IMG/VR virus record: IMGVR_UViG_3300023171_000024
Span: 1 to 41,476 of that record
Reading direction: 5' to 3' (one strand)
Source: a virus
Length of the DNA stretch: 41,476 nt
The notes under the pieces were generated by a model. It ran no database searches. It was not told where the DNA came from and was given only the letters and a program-made list of their open reading frames with translations. Positions 1 to 8,103 of the stretch are shown here, piece by piece (position 1 is the stretch's first letter; every line of letters starts with the position of its first letter). The translations under genes and the position numbers were made by a program.

Positions 1-1311
1 GCCCAGAACCCGCGATCCGTCATCAGCCGAACCCGCGCCATAGGCAGCACCGTACAGAGCATCACCGCCCAGTGCAGCAGCACCAGCGCTCAGACCCGCC
101 CGCGCCAAACCGAGTTCTGTTGCCCCAGCGGCCAACGCGCCACCCGTCACAGTCCCAGCCAACGAAGCGCCTGGATACTGCTGCTGGCTGTAGTCGATCG
201 CCAGCTTCGATTGCCCCCCTGCGATGTTATCGAGCGTTCCCGCCGTCAGCGCATCAGCGGCGTTGATGGCGTAAGCACCACCAGCCGAGTCCGCCAGCGA
301 ACCAAGAGCTTTACCAACACCGCCTCGCGTATCATCGGCAACCGGAGGTGCGAAGTTCAACCGACCACGCTTTGCAATGGCTGCGATGGTAGCGGGATCC
401 GAGAACGTCTGAAACCCGTTATCTGACAGCAGCCGGTTAAGTTCCTGCACGCCCGCACCCTTGGTGTAGGCCTCCGACAGCTTTTTGGACATCGCCACAC
501 CTGCCGCGCTTGCGAAGGTGCTACCACCACCCGAGCCGCCAGAGACACCGCCGCCAGTCGTGCCGACGTTGTAGCCTTCGGGGCCGCTGGGAGTCTGTGG
601 CGTGGTTCCCGCACCGGGGATCATTGCGGCTGGCTGCTGCTGACCCTGCTGCTGCCCCTGACGACGTGCGCCGCCCATAGAGTCTGCCATACCCTGCAAA
701 CGCTGGAGTTTTGCGAGAATCTGTGCATCACGGTCGCTAGATTGCGGAATGTACGGACCGACGGCTCGCGCGACTTCACCCGGCGTATTAAGCTGAGATG
801 CCGAAAGGTTCAAAGCGGGGCCAATAAGTGCCGCCGCTGCATTGCCGGAATCGTCGGCAAGCTTGTTGGCATCGCTGGGCAGGTAGTCCTTCAGTCCTGC
901 CCAGCCAGTGGTTTTTAGAGCCCCCGCCCCAAAGCTCTGCCGCATCGTATCAATAGCGCGCTGAAGGTTCTCGCGCTTGGTGACGTTGGTATCGGGAGCC
1001 GCAACCTCGCGGCGCGACTTCTCTAGCGCTAGGCGTGAAGCCTCAGCATCGATCTCAGCCTTAGTGGTATCGGCAGCGGCCTGCCTTGGCGCATAAGGCG
1101 CGCGTGCGGCATCCATAGCAATCTGCTGCGCCGTTCGCTGGTTGCTCAACTGAGCCCCGCCCAACTCTACGCCTTGCCGCGCCGCCTGCACTGGATTAGG
1201 TGCAACCACGCTACCCCCGCTCTGGCCACCGGCCGCGCTAACGAAGACCGGAGTTCCGCTACTGGTATCCCAGATGTTGCCCGCGTCGTCTTGCTGTAGC
1301 TGCTGTGCCAT
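1..1311 (-). CDS. Large putative ejection/internal virion protein, N-terminal part (runs off window)
   Basis: Open leftward reading frame of 437 codons with no stop before the window edge. The ATG shares its first base with the TAA of the transglycosylase gene. The N-terminal third is Ala/Gln-rich and probably helical. The middle is a Gly/Ser/Gln-rich linker with QQQGQQQ. The last ~70 residues are Ala/Gly-rich and hydrophobic (glycine-zipper-like). Such proteins follow the neck genes in podoviruses and are often ejected with the DNA. The frame continues in spirit at 40320-41476 but not in frame across a direct join. No recognised enzymatic domain, so the function rests on position and composition. 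Confidence 0.7.
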   Translation of the reverse strand, partial: MAQQLQQDDAGNIWDTSSGTPVFVSAAGGQSGGSVVAPNPVQAARQGVELGGAQLSNQRTAQQIAMDAARAPYAPRQAAADTTKAEIDAEASRLALEKSRREVAAPDTNVTKRENLQRAIDTMRQSFGAGALKTTGWAGLKDYLPSDANKLADDSGNAAAALIGPALNLSASQLNTPGEVARAVGPYIPQSSDRDAQILAKLQRLQGMADSMGGARRQGQQQGQQQPAAMIPGAGTTPQTPSGPEGYNVGTTGGGVSGGSGGGSTFASAAGVAMSKKLSEAYTKGAGVQELNRLLSDNGFQTFSDPATIAAIAKRGRLNFAPPVADDTRGGVGKALGSLADSAGGAYAINAADALTAGTLDNIAGGQSKLAIDYSQQQYPGASLAGTVTGGALAAGATELGLARAGLSAGAAALGGDALYGAAYGAGSADDGSRVLG

Positions 1312-1748
1312 TATACCCCCATGCGCCGAAGGATGTTATCGGCGTAAGCATTAGTCTTCGGTCCCCAGAGGCGTCGGTTAGGGCCTCCGTGGTATCGCAT
1401 TAACCCATCGCGCACGTTGCCGGTAGCGTTAAGGGATTCCTCCAGATAGCCTTGGCCTAGCGCTTTCTGGTAGTTTACAGCTGCTTCCGACGTGCCCGAC
1501 ATGAGATCCGGCCTCCACGGGACGCCCAGTTTCTTCGCCACACCAGCAGCGGTTGCAGGCAACATCTGCGTCATGCCTTGCGCCTGTCCGTACTGCGTCA
1601 TCGGCCCAGAGATGCCCGCACGTCCGCCGCTTTCCTGCTTGATGAGGTGCGGCAGGATGTCAGCGGACTGGAAAGGTACGCGCCCCTTGCGAGGGCGCAC
1701 CTCCACCACCGAGGGGGGTAAGTTTGCCGACTGGTGCCTGTGGGGCAC
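1311..1748 (-). CDS. Lytic transglycosylase (SLT domain), virion-associated
   Basis: Encodes an SLT-type lytic transglycosylase fold that cleaves peptidoglycan glycan strands, presumably to let the ejection apparatus cross the host wall. The catalytic Glu is in KQESGG, followed by QGMTQMLPATA and YHGGPNRR, the family's usual order. The only usable starts in this frame are GTG codons (1748 or nearby) with no good ribosome site. The frame overlaps the upstream gene by 89 bases, while almost all other junctions overlap by 4. The enzyme domain begins right where the upstream frame stops, so it may be made as a +1 frameshift fusion or as a separate protein. The 5' boundary is uncertain. Confidence 0.75.
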   Translation of the reverse strand: MPHRHQSANLPPSVVEVRPRKGRVPFQSADILPHLIKQESGGRAGISGPMTQYGQAQGMTQMLPATAAGVAKKLGVPWRPDLMSGTSEAAVNYQKALGQGYLEESLNATGNVRDGLMRYHGGPNRRLWGPKTNAYADNILRRMGV

Positions 1749-2268
1749 CCTGCATGCCCATACCCATCGAAGGGGGCGTCACCCATCGGCCACCGCCAGC
1801 GCCGTCGGACACGAAGTTCGGAGCGGGGGAGGCAAGGGTCTGGGCGCGCTGGAGATACAGCGCCTTAGCCTGCGGTGAAGCGGGATCGATGCCACCGGCT
1901 ACCAGCGCACGCGTGAACGTGTCATCAGCCGGAGCCTTGGGATGCGCCGACTCGTACTGCTGCTTGCGCTCCCAATCAGTGTATTCGTCGGTACGGCGCT
2001 GCTGATACTGCTGCGCCTCAGCCGCTGCCTGCTTCTGCCGAGCCAGACCCGGCAGAAAAGATCCCTGACCACCTCCCCACTGCGATAGAGTATCCCCCAG
2101 CGTACCGATGATAAGCTGCGCAGTTGACGGCTTCTTGTACGTCGGGACCACTGCATCCCGAGCAACGGGACCGGTTCCAGGCGCAGAACGATCTTCCACA
2201 AAGTCACCCGGCGTGCGGCCCATCGGTGCTCCGAACAATCCCCGGCGTGTCGTACCCAACATGCTCAA
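1660..2268 (-). CDS. Putative ejection/structural protein upstream of transglycosylase
   Basis: About 202 residues. The start is TTG in a TTGA overlap with the upstream stop; an in-frame ATG lies two codons later (2262). The N-terminus is Gly/Arg/Pro-rich, the middle (about 80-115) is a charged Gln-rich helix with many AQQYQQRR-like residues, and the C-terminus is a Gly/Pro linker ending just before TGA followed by C. The position between neck and transglycosylase genes suggests a virion protein injected with the DNA. In related phages such a region can be the N-terminal half of a transglycosylase-containing virion protein, which is why the overlap with the next frame is notable. No enzymatic motif seen. 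Confidence 0.65.
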   Translation of the reverse strand: MSMLGTTRRGLFGAPMGRTPGDFVEDRSAPGTGPVARDAVVPTYKKPSTAQLIIGTLGDTLSQWGGGQGSFLPGLARQKQAAAEAQQYQQRRTDEYTDWERKQQYESAHPKAPADDTFTRALVAGGIDPASPQAKALYLQRAQTLASPAPNFVSDGAGGGRWVTPPSMGMGMQGAPQAPVGKLTPLGGGGAPSQGARTFPVR

Positions 2269-2921
2269 CCCCCCGCGTATGCGCTGGCAGCGTTACCGGC
2301 TGCTTGTGCCAGTAGCTGTGCGATGGATGGCGAAGACGTTTGCTTCGTATTCGTATAGCTGCCGAGCAATCCACCGATACCAGCACCTGCGCCTGTGGCA
2401 GCACGGACCGGAGCCTGCTGCGACTCCAGAATGCTCTGGATAATCGACAATGGCTGATACTGCCCCGCCGAGATACCAGCAGCGGCAGACGCCGCGCCAT
2501 CCATGCGGTTACGCTCGTTGGTATAATCGGTATAGCGCAGGTTGTTTTCATTCTTGGCGAGGTTGCTGGTGATGATGTCGCCGAATGCCGAACCGCCAGT
2601 CAGACCGCGCGTGCCCAGAGACGCCGACAGGCCATTACGCACACCCGCGTTGGTCTGGTCAATCTGCCCCTGAAGGTATGGATTGCCGGCGTCGAGATAC
2701 TTACCCGACGTGACATCCTGATTATACTGCATGGCCGACTTCACGCCGGGGTTGCCGTTGTTATATTGCTCCATCAAGCCCGGAACAGCGCTGCCGAGTG
2801 AATTAGCTGTAGCAGTGATACCTGGCTGGGCTTGAGCGTAAGCATTGCTGATGTTACCGGCTGCGCCTTCGATCTGGGCGCCGTACACAGGCTTTACGGA
2901 ACTCTTGGACTTGCTCTTCAT
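2265..2921 (-). CDS. Putative virion/ejection protein
   Basis: 218 residues, ATG in an ATGA overlap with the upstream gene. The N-terminus is basic (KSKSKSS), followed by an Ala/Gly/Gln/Asn-rich body and a hydrophobic Gly/Ala segment (TGAGAGIGGLLGSY). This composition resembles small pore-forming ejection proteins of P22- and T7-like phages, but no specific family was recognised. The gene lies in the run of neck and ejection genes and is translationally coupled on both sides. Confidence 0.65.
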   Translation of the reverse strand: MKSKSKSSVKPVYGAQIEGAAGNISNAYAQAQPGITATANSLGSAVPGLMEQYNNGNPGVKSAMQYNQDVTSGKYLDAGNPYLQGQIDQTNAGVRNGLSASLGTRGLTGGSAFGDIITSNLAKNENNLRYTDYTNERNRMDGAASAAAGISAGQYQPLSIIQSILESQQAPVRAATGAGAGIGGLLGSYTNTKQTSSPSIAQLLAQAAGNAASAYAGG

Positions 2922-3274
2922 ACTTCTAGCTCCAAAATCGCAAGCCCATCTTCAAAGCCGCAAAAGGTCCAGTGAGGTAACATACGAAGCCATCCTTTAC
3001 GCCCCCATATCCTAAGCTTTTTCACGCTGGAATGAAAGGGGGATGTAACAACGTCGTGTTCAAGTTTGCGAAGTGCTTCCAACGTCATCTTGCCTCCGCC
3101 TAGTCGGATGTCGCAAACGCCCTCTTCGTCCACTTCGGTTGTTATTGTCATGCCGTCGGCGCGCCAGATCATTGCATGGCCGGTGGCTAGATTGCGCTCT
3201 AGGTTTTCGCCCGCGTAGCCCGCCATGATGCAGGCCGGCCCTAAGCGAGTGCCATCTTCGTCGGTTAGCATCAC
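2918..3274 (-). CDS. Hypothetical protein in neck/ejection cluster
   Basis: 118 residues starting at GTG (GTGA overlap with the upstream stop) or at the adjacent ATG. The composition is that of a small soluble globular protein, with a Trp-rich basic stretch (IWGRKGWLRMLPHW) and an acidic C-terminus (LAILELEV). The MLPHW and FCGF motifs slightly recall small phage acyltransferase-like folds, but that is a guess. Conservation in synteny with neck genes would suggest a virion or assembly role. Confidence 0.55.
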   Translation of the reverse strand: MMLTDEDGTRLGPACIMAGYAGENLERNLATGHAMIWRADGMTITTEVDEEGVCDIRLGGGKMTLEALRKLEHDVVTSPFHSSVKKLRIWGRKGWLRMLPHWTFCGFEDGLAILELEV

Positions 3275-3435
3275 GGCACGTCAACCCAGTCAGTGCCATC
3301 GTAATACTGCATCACGCCCGCATGATAGCGTACGTCCTCAGACTGGGGCTTACGGTTGATAAGTGTATTGATAGCGTTCGCCACCAAGCGCGGCCAATCG
3401 GAGCGCTGGGCATCGACGGGGACGGGTTTAATCAC
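3271..3435 (-). CDS. Small hypothetical protein next to stabilisation protein
   Basis: 54 residues beginning at a GTG that forms a GTGA overlap with the stop of the stabilisation protein gene. The ending YYDGTDWVDVP, with its Trp/Asp/Tyr-rich tail, is typical of short phage head-completion or fibre-anchor peptides. The frame could extend upstream, but that would overlap the previous gene by 51 more bases, so the coupled GTG is preferred. Function unknown. Confidence 0.55.
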   Translation of the reverse strand: MIKPVPVDAQRSDWPRLVANAINTLINRKPQSEDVRYHAGVMQYYDGTDWVDVP

Positions 3436-4850
3436 CGCCCACCCCCAGTCGAGTAATCCACGTCCAGCCCCTGACAATAACTCCACCGCACACCCTCAGC
3501 GATCGTCGTCGTAATTGCCAGATACTTCCCCCGCGCACGGACCGGAACACGCCCCGACGGCTGCATAGTACCCGAAGTTACAAGCCCGATACGATCCCCC
3601 ATCCGCTGCCGCTGGTCGATAGAAATGGTAACGCCAGTGGTGGCGTCCGACATAGGCGTCAAAGAACGAACACGCGCTACCAGAGGGTCCGCCAAAGCTT
3701 GCCAACCCATCGTAATCACGGCTTGAAGGTTAGGCCCCGCAAGCGCCCCGATACGGCTCAGACGGTCCACCAGATACAGCCGTGGATCGCCGCCCTGGAA
3801 CCGCGGATCGTCCAGCGAATAGGGCATTGTGTCCAAGTCCGGATACAGCGCCGCCACATCCTCCAGGGACAAGCTGCTTTCATAGCCCGCGAAAAGCCCC
3901 AAGAAAGGTATTTCAATAGTGGAAGCGCGATCCAGAACCCAGTTATAGACCCAGATCCTGCCGGGGGTGCCGGGTACGCCCCAAAACACTAGCGAGCGCT
4001 TCGGATCGATCGCGGACCACATTTTTTCGTAATCTTCCGGCGACACGGAATCACGGAAGGCTTGGTCGAACTTCTCGTTGCCCAATGGCTTGAGCGACTG
4101 CCCATCCTCCAGCGACATGAAGCCGCGGTCGGACAGGAAGAACACAGAGCGGCCTGCCTGAGCGATCGAGCCAGAGGAAGCGCACCCGAAGTTGGGCGTA
4201 ATCTCGGAGAACGAGAACGGTGCCGTAGCATCCCCCGTCCGTTCCATACGAACCAGTCGGAACCGCTGAAGGATGACGCCGTATTCGCCGCCAGCTATGC
4301 CCTTGATCTCGCCACCGGTAAGCATCGGCTGGAACCCCGACTGGTCCACGCCCGCCGTCCATTTGGTGTGATCGTTGAAACCGGACCACTTCACCAGCAG
4401 CTTGTCGCCGCCGGCCTGCGTGATGACAACATAATCGCCCACCACCGCCACACCGTTAGCGCTGGGACAACCGGTAAGATCCGACGCCGTGCCTGCGTTA
4501 AGGTCGATCTGCTTGGTGGTTACCCCGTTGACCGCGACCACGAAGTTGCCGAACTGCACGAACCGCCAACGGTCTGCGATGGACAGGCCAACCAGAAGGT
4601 CCGTCCAACCGCCGCCTGAGTAGCGCGCTAGACCGTTTGCTGTGCCTGCCAGCAGATAGGTAGTGCCGTCCGTAGAGATAGCCGCAAAACCGCCCTTGAA
4701 CGTCGCCGGCAGTGGATCGGAGATGTTGGAAAAGCCGCGCACTGGGCGATAGCCGTCGGCAGCGGGGAAAACGTTGATAGCGCTAGTTAGCACATCGCGG
4801 GGTAGCTGGTCGGGAAGGTATGCGGGATAGGGGAGGCGTTTGGTACTCAA
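3432..4850 (-). CDS. Packaged-DNA stabilisation protein (P22 gp10-like tail hub)
   Basis: 472 residues resembling the packaged-DNA stabilisation/tail-hub proteins that plug the portal-neck after packaging. It begins with the recognisable LPYPAYLPDQ, then a repeated beta-rich body (YLLAGTANGLARYSG, VVAVNGV) as expected for a beta-propeller-like hub. The start is TTG, in a TTGA overlap with the adaptor gene stop. The gene lies directly after the adaptor gene, the usual podovirus order. Family assignment is from sequence style and synteny. Confidence 0.75.
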   Translation of the reverse strand: MSTKRLPYPAYLPDQLPRDVLTSAINVFPAADGYRPVRGFSNISDPLPATFKGGFAAISTDGTTYLLAGTANGLARYSGGGWTDLLVGLSIADRWRFVQFGNFVVAVNGVTTKQIDLNAGTASDLTGCPSANGVAVVGDYVVITQAGGDKLLVKWSGFNDHTKWTAGVDQSGFQPMLTGGEIKGIAGGEYGVILQRFRLVRMERTGDATAPFSFSEITPNFGCASSGSIAQAGRSVFFLSDRGFMSLEDGQSLKPLGNEKFDQAFRDSVSPEDYEKMWSAIDPKRSLVFWGVPGTPGRIWVYNWVLDRASTIEIPFLGLFAGYESSLSLEDVAALYPDLDTMPYSLDDPRFQGGDPRLYLVDRLSRIGALAGPNLQAVITMGWQALADPLVARVRSLTPMSDATTGVTISIDQRQRMGDRIGLVTSGTMQPSGRVPVRARGKYLAITTTIAEGVRWSYCQGLDVDYSTGGGR

Positions 4851-5503
4851 AATCTAGCCCCCCGAACCTGCTGAATCCCCCTCGTAACCAACGGCGCCGA
4901 ACCCCAGCGGGCTTTCTGTGCCGCCGACTGGATCGAGCCCATCAGCGTAGACACCTCATTAGCAGCCTGAGCCATTCCCGCTTCGTCACGCTCGCGACGG
5001 GCAAGGTGATACAGCACGCCAGCGACGTAGAGGTCTGGATGCTTGCGAAGGAGCCAGTTGGATACCTGAGCATCCGTCAGACCAAGGATGCGTTGGTAAT
5101 AGACCATCTCGACAGCAGCGGTTCCGACGGGGCCAACGCGGATATTGCCGCCCTCCAGTGTGTACGCCATCGGACACCCCGAGCGCCCATAATACGTCGC
5201 AAGAAGCCCCGAAGGCGACATGCTTGCCAACGGTTGATCTGGCATACCCTCCACGAAGATAAAGCGCATTTCGAGGAAGTCAGCAGGTAGGGCGGTAAGA
5301 TCCCCGCTGACGGTAAATACAGCCCGCGTTTCCATATCCGGCGTCCGTAGCGTTCGGTTAAACTCCGCCTCAGACTTCCTAAGCGCCCGGTCAATCGCTT
5401 CCTGATTATAGTCCGCGTCGTCCATCATATCGCGGATCTCCGTCACCAACTCCGAGTAAGAGGTGATGGAGCCGGGTGCGTAAGTTGGGATTGCGATGGA
5501 CAT
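4847..5503 (-). CDS. Head-tail adaptor / phage adaptor protein (gp4-like)
   Basis: 218 residues with an N-terminal helical pattern (SYSELVTEIRDMMDD, then ALRKSEAEFNRTLRTP), a beta-rich middle (TALPADFLEMRFIFVEG) and a C-terminal helical part (LYHLARRERDEAGMAQ). This matches adaptor proteins that sit under the portal ring in podoviruses. It has its own ATG, about a dozen bases after the fibre gene stop, and couples by TTGA to the stabilisation protein. Confidence 0.75.
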   Translation of the reverse strand: MSIAIPTYAPGSITSYSELVTEIRDMMDDADYNQEAIDRALRKSEAEFNRTLRTPDMETRAVFTVSGDLTALPADFLEMRFIFVEGMPDQPLASMSPSGLLATYYGRSGCPMAYTLEGGNIRVGPVGTAAVEMVYYQRILGLTDAQVSNWLLRKHPDLYVAGVLYHLARRERDEAGMAQAANEVSTLMGSIQSAAQKARWGSAPLVTRGIQQVRGARF

Positions 5504-5515
5504 GGTAGATTCGGC

Positions 5516-6769
5516 CTAGATGGTGGCAAGAATGCTGGCGATTTGCCCACTTACCCAATTAGAGAGAGTGAGGTGCCCCGCCGTGTCAGGGTGAAGTGAT
5601 GTTTGCGTGAAAACAACGCCAGTAGGATCCAGTGTGTAAACACCAGACTTCCCTGCAGTTGCGGCCTTGATGGCATCCCTAACCACAGCCTTGTTAGAAG
5701 CCAATGCGGAAGGGGCCTCAAGATCCCAAGGCGTAATCCAAAACTGAGGAGCTAGAGGGTTTCTAGCCTGAAGGCCCGCTATGACGGCATTTGCCGCCGC
5801 CGTTATGTCGGAAGGCTGCACCGAAATGTTTGGAGAAACATCGTTCGTGCCCATAGCAGGAATAAAGGCCGTAAAATCCTGTTGAATAGCATCATCTAGC
5901 CGCGCCGTAAGCGCTAGTTGCGTTCCGCCCGTATTGGCAATAAGTCCAGTGCCGCCAATGCCAGAGTTGGTAACTTCAGCGTTAAGTTGCCAGCCTAGTA
6001 ATTGTGCAAAACCATCACCAGCGAAAAGTGCGTTTCCACCCTGCCCAAAACTATCCGCCAATACGCAAATTTTATTAGGCGCAGTACGGATGGAAGGCGC
6101 CGCTGCCGTGTATCCACTAGAAACGCGGAATGCCGTCAATATTGACGCAGTCCCGCCATCGCCGGTGTATGCGGCAAATTCAATCCGCGTCTGACGACCG
6201 GCTAACGGTGATGCATAAGCGACTTTTACGCTTGTACCCGCTGCCGTAGTGTCCATTGTGATTAGGCCAGTATGCGCATATTTCCAAGGCGCCGATGATG
6301 ACGCTCGTGAAAGAATCCTGCATCGCGTGGTGGATTGACGAAATATTCTAAATTCTATGATAGGAGACGCTGTCTCAACTTCATGGAATACTGCTTCTTG
6401 ATACTGGCCAGCGTTCAAATTCGAGCCAGTAGAAACCGATGCACCAAAAAGACCGCCGCCTGAATAATCTACTAGCTTGCCGCCACCGCTATAAATCTTA
6501 TCTCTGTTCGTATTGTACGTAAGTGCATAGTTAACAGAGATGCTTGTGTCGGCGGAAGTATATGATGTAATAGTCGGACGATCGCCTACATCCATAACAA
6601 TGGGAACGCCCTGGGCGTTGGTGCGCGCTGATTTCATACGCTGAAGCGCTGCCAATGCCGGATATCCTGCATTGCCCTGGACGGCCCCCATTGCGGATTG
6701 GATAGCTTCGCCATCCAAGAGCGATTGGCGACCGCCATAAGATTGATTAATGAAAGCGCGGTCGCCCAT
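5516..6769 (-). CDS. SGNH/GDSL hydrolase fibre or virion esterase
   Basis: 417 residues. Residues ~1-215 are beta-rich and probably anchor the protein to the particle. The C-terminal ~200 residues carry an SGNH hydrolase: ADSFGQGG (block I, Ser nucleophile), GIGGTG (block II Gly), GTND (block III Asn) and SLHPDTAGH (block V Asp/His). Virion SGNH enzymes usually remove acetyl groups from capsular or lipopolysaccharide glycans. By eye the gene is AT-richer than its neighbours and sits inside the neck operon, which suggests a module acquired by transfer. It has ordinary intergenic spacing rather than 4-base coupling. Confidence 0.82.
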   Translation of the reverse strand: MGDRAFINQSYGGRQSLLDGEAIQSAMGAVQGNAGYPALAALQRMKSARTNAQGVPIVMDVGDRPTITSYTSADTSISVNYALTYNTNRDKIYSGGGKLVDYSGGGLFGASVSTGSNLNAGQYQEAVFHEVETASPIIEFRIFRQSTTRCRILSRASSSAPWKYAHTGLITMDTTAAGTSVKVAYASPLAGRQTRIEFAAYTGDGGTASILTAFRVSSGYTAAAPSIRTAPNKICVLADSFGQGGNALFAGDGFAQLLGWQLNAEVTNSGIGGTGLIANTGGTQLALTARLDDAIQQDFTAFIPAMGTNDVSPNISVQPSDITAAANAVIAGLQARNPLAPQFWITPWDLEAPSALASNKAVVRDAIKAATAGKSGVYTLDPTGVVFTQTSLHPDTAGHLTLSNWVSGQIASILATI

Positions 6770-6772
6770 TTG

Positions 6773-6820
6773 CTAGTTCCCAGATTTAGAGTTGATAAGG
6801 TCGCGGTTGGTGTTGGGCAT
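6773..6820 (-). pseudogene. 15-codon ORF, possible remnant of a truncated gene
   Basis: An ATG sharing its A with the TAA of the upstream gene (TAATG) opens a 15-residue frame starting MPNTNRDLI and ending in TAG four bases before the SGNH gene. A good ribosome site (CCTCC complement side aside) is not obvious. The start resembles the N-terminus of gp4-like neck proteins, so it may be what remains of a gene cut by acquisition of the SGNH module. It could equally be a meaningless spacer. Confidence 0.25.
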
Positions 6821-7362
6821 TAGGAGGCACTCACGTCAGAGCGGGCGATAGCAACCACTGAAACAGACGCATCAGCGGGCGAACCGCCGAACACGTTGAA
6901 CCCGGTAAGCGATGCAGCGATGGCATTAACGCCAGCCACCACAGTAGTAAGGATCGCCAGCACGTTCATCTGAGGCTGTGCCGGTAGCGCCTGACTGCGA
7001 TAACCCTTGATGACGCATCCAGTGTACGGCGTACCCGCGCCTCCAGGCTGCAAGAACGACTCCACGACGCACACCAGAGGCTGCGTCTTGTTGGTGTCCA
7101 CTTCCGTGATCGAGAACCCCGGCTTGTTCGTGAAAGACCGCGTGAACGTCACCGTAGCGCGTCCGTTGGCATCCAGCACCGCATACGTCGTGCTAGTAAG
7201 GCGGGGGTGCTGGTGGCCCTCCTGCGCGAACTTCATGGGGTTGCTGCCGGTGTTGCCACCAGTGGTTTCCGAGCTTGGGGTGACGGTGGAGGGGCGCGGC
7301 ATTACGGCGTCAATAAGCGCCTGCGCCTGCCCCGACGTGATGCCGCCAGTAACCTCAGCCAT
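6820..7362 (-). CDS. Putative head-fibre/decoration structural protein
   Basis: 180 residues, ATG start two bases after the upstream stop. The N-terminus is helical (ITSGQAQALIDAVMP), followed by a Ser/Thr/Gly-rich linker with EGHQHPR and a beta-rich C-terminal half that includes a hydrophobic stretch (LAILTTVVAGVNAIAASLTG). EGHQHPRLTS-type linkers occur in phage fibre and needle-like proteins, where they lie between coiled or helical anchor and beta tip. The position just before the SGNH enzyme suggests that both belong to one surface-exposed assembly. No exact family recognised. Confidence 0.6.
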   Translation of the reverse strand: MAEVTGGITSGQAQALIDAVMPRPSTVTPSSETTGGNTGSNPMKFAQEGHQHPRLTSTTYAVLDANGRATVTFTRSFTNKPGFSITEVDTNKTQPLVCVVESFLQPGGAGTPYTGCVIKGYRSQALPAQPQMNVLAILTTVVAGVNAIAASLTGFNVFGGSPADASVSVVAIARSDVSAS

Positions 7363-7364
7363 CG

Positions 7365-7760
7365 TTAAAACTCGGTCGCAGTGTAAGCCGACGACGCAGC
7401 GGAGGCCACAACAGTGATAAGGTTAGTAGTGCGGATGTTTGTCGAGCCCCCAGCCGGCACGATATAAGTTCCAGCCGTGCCGATGGCCGCGGTGCCGCCG
7501 AATTCATTAATGCCAATCGTATTGGCGCTGATGTTCTGGATGTTGAGGCCCTTGCGAGCCGTATTGGCGGGGGCAAGTGTGGCGGAGCTAGTACCCGCTG
7601 TGCCGCTACGATCCGTACCAGCCGTAAGCTGCCCCATAGGGGAGCCATCAGAACCTTCAGCAGAAATACGAAGAGCGCCCCTCTGGGTCAAACCCCAGCG
7701 CGACTGCTGACCATCCGCTAGGGTTAGGTTAGTCGCCCGGTAGATACCGTGTTCGCTCAT
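7365..7760 (-). CDS. Putative head-decoration/fibre structural protein
   Basis: 131 residues, Thr/Ala/Gly-rich and beta-prone, including QQSRWGLTQRGAL near the N-terminus and IVPAGGSTNIRTT near the C-terminus. Similar small beta-sandwich proteins occur after the capsid gene in phages with SU10-type capsids and decorate the head or anchor fibres. The ATG follows an 11-base gap from the upstream stop. The assignment is inferred from composition and place. Confidence 0.6.
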   Translation of the reverse strand: MSEHGIYRATNLTLADGQQSRWGLTQRGALRISAEGSDGSPMGQLTAGTDRSGTAGTSSATLAPANTARKGLNIQNISANTIGINEFGGTAAIGTAGTYIVPAGGSTNIRTTNLITVVASAASSAYTATEF

Positions 7761-7771
7761 TACACCGCCCT

Positions 7772-8101
7772 TCAGATGATAAAATTACGCACCCTCAGAT
7801 AGCGGTAATCGGGATGGTTTAATAGTCTTTTAACGCCATCCTTATGATCTGGATTCCACATCTCCACACCATATTTGGCTGCCCACTCGTACATTACGAT
7901 AGTCGGAATGTGCGCGGCATGCCACATCTCGGAAGATTTATCCCAACTCTCAGCTTGCGCTTCCTTGTTGGCATCAAGAATGGGGGACACATCCTGCTCG
8001 CGTCGGAAATGCCAGCGCCCCCCATCCTCGTCATCTGACGAGAACCAAGTCTTTAGACCCGTCGTAGGATCGTAATCAAAAAGCTTCTCGTCAGACATCA
8101 T
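7772..8101 (-). CDS. Conserved hypothetical phage protein
   Basis: 109 residues starting at ATG-ATG immediately after the previous stop. It is Trp/Asp/His-rich, with FDYDPTTGLKTWF at the N-terminus and PDYRYLRVRNFII at the C-terminus. The pattern WAAKYGVEMWNPDHKDGVKRLLN followed by YRYLRV is one I associate with a small protein found near capsid genes of many podoviruses, function unknown. The gene belongs to the same leftward head operon. Confidence 0.6.
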   Translation of the reverse strand: MMSDEKLFDYDPTTGLKTWFSSDDEDGGRWHFRREQDVSPILDANKEAQAESWDKSSEMWHAAHIPTIVMYEWAAKYGVEMWNPDHKDGVKRLLNHPDYRYLRVRNFII

Positions 8102-8103
8102 CG

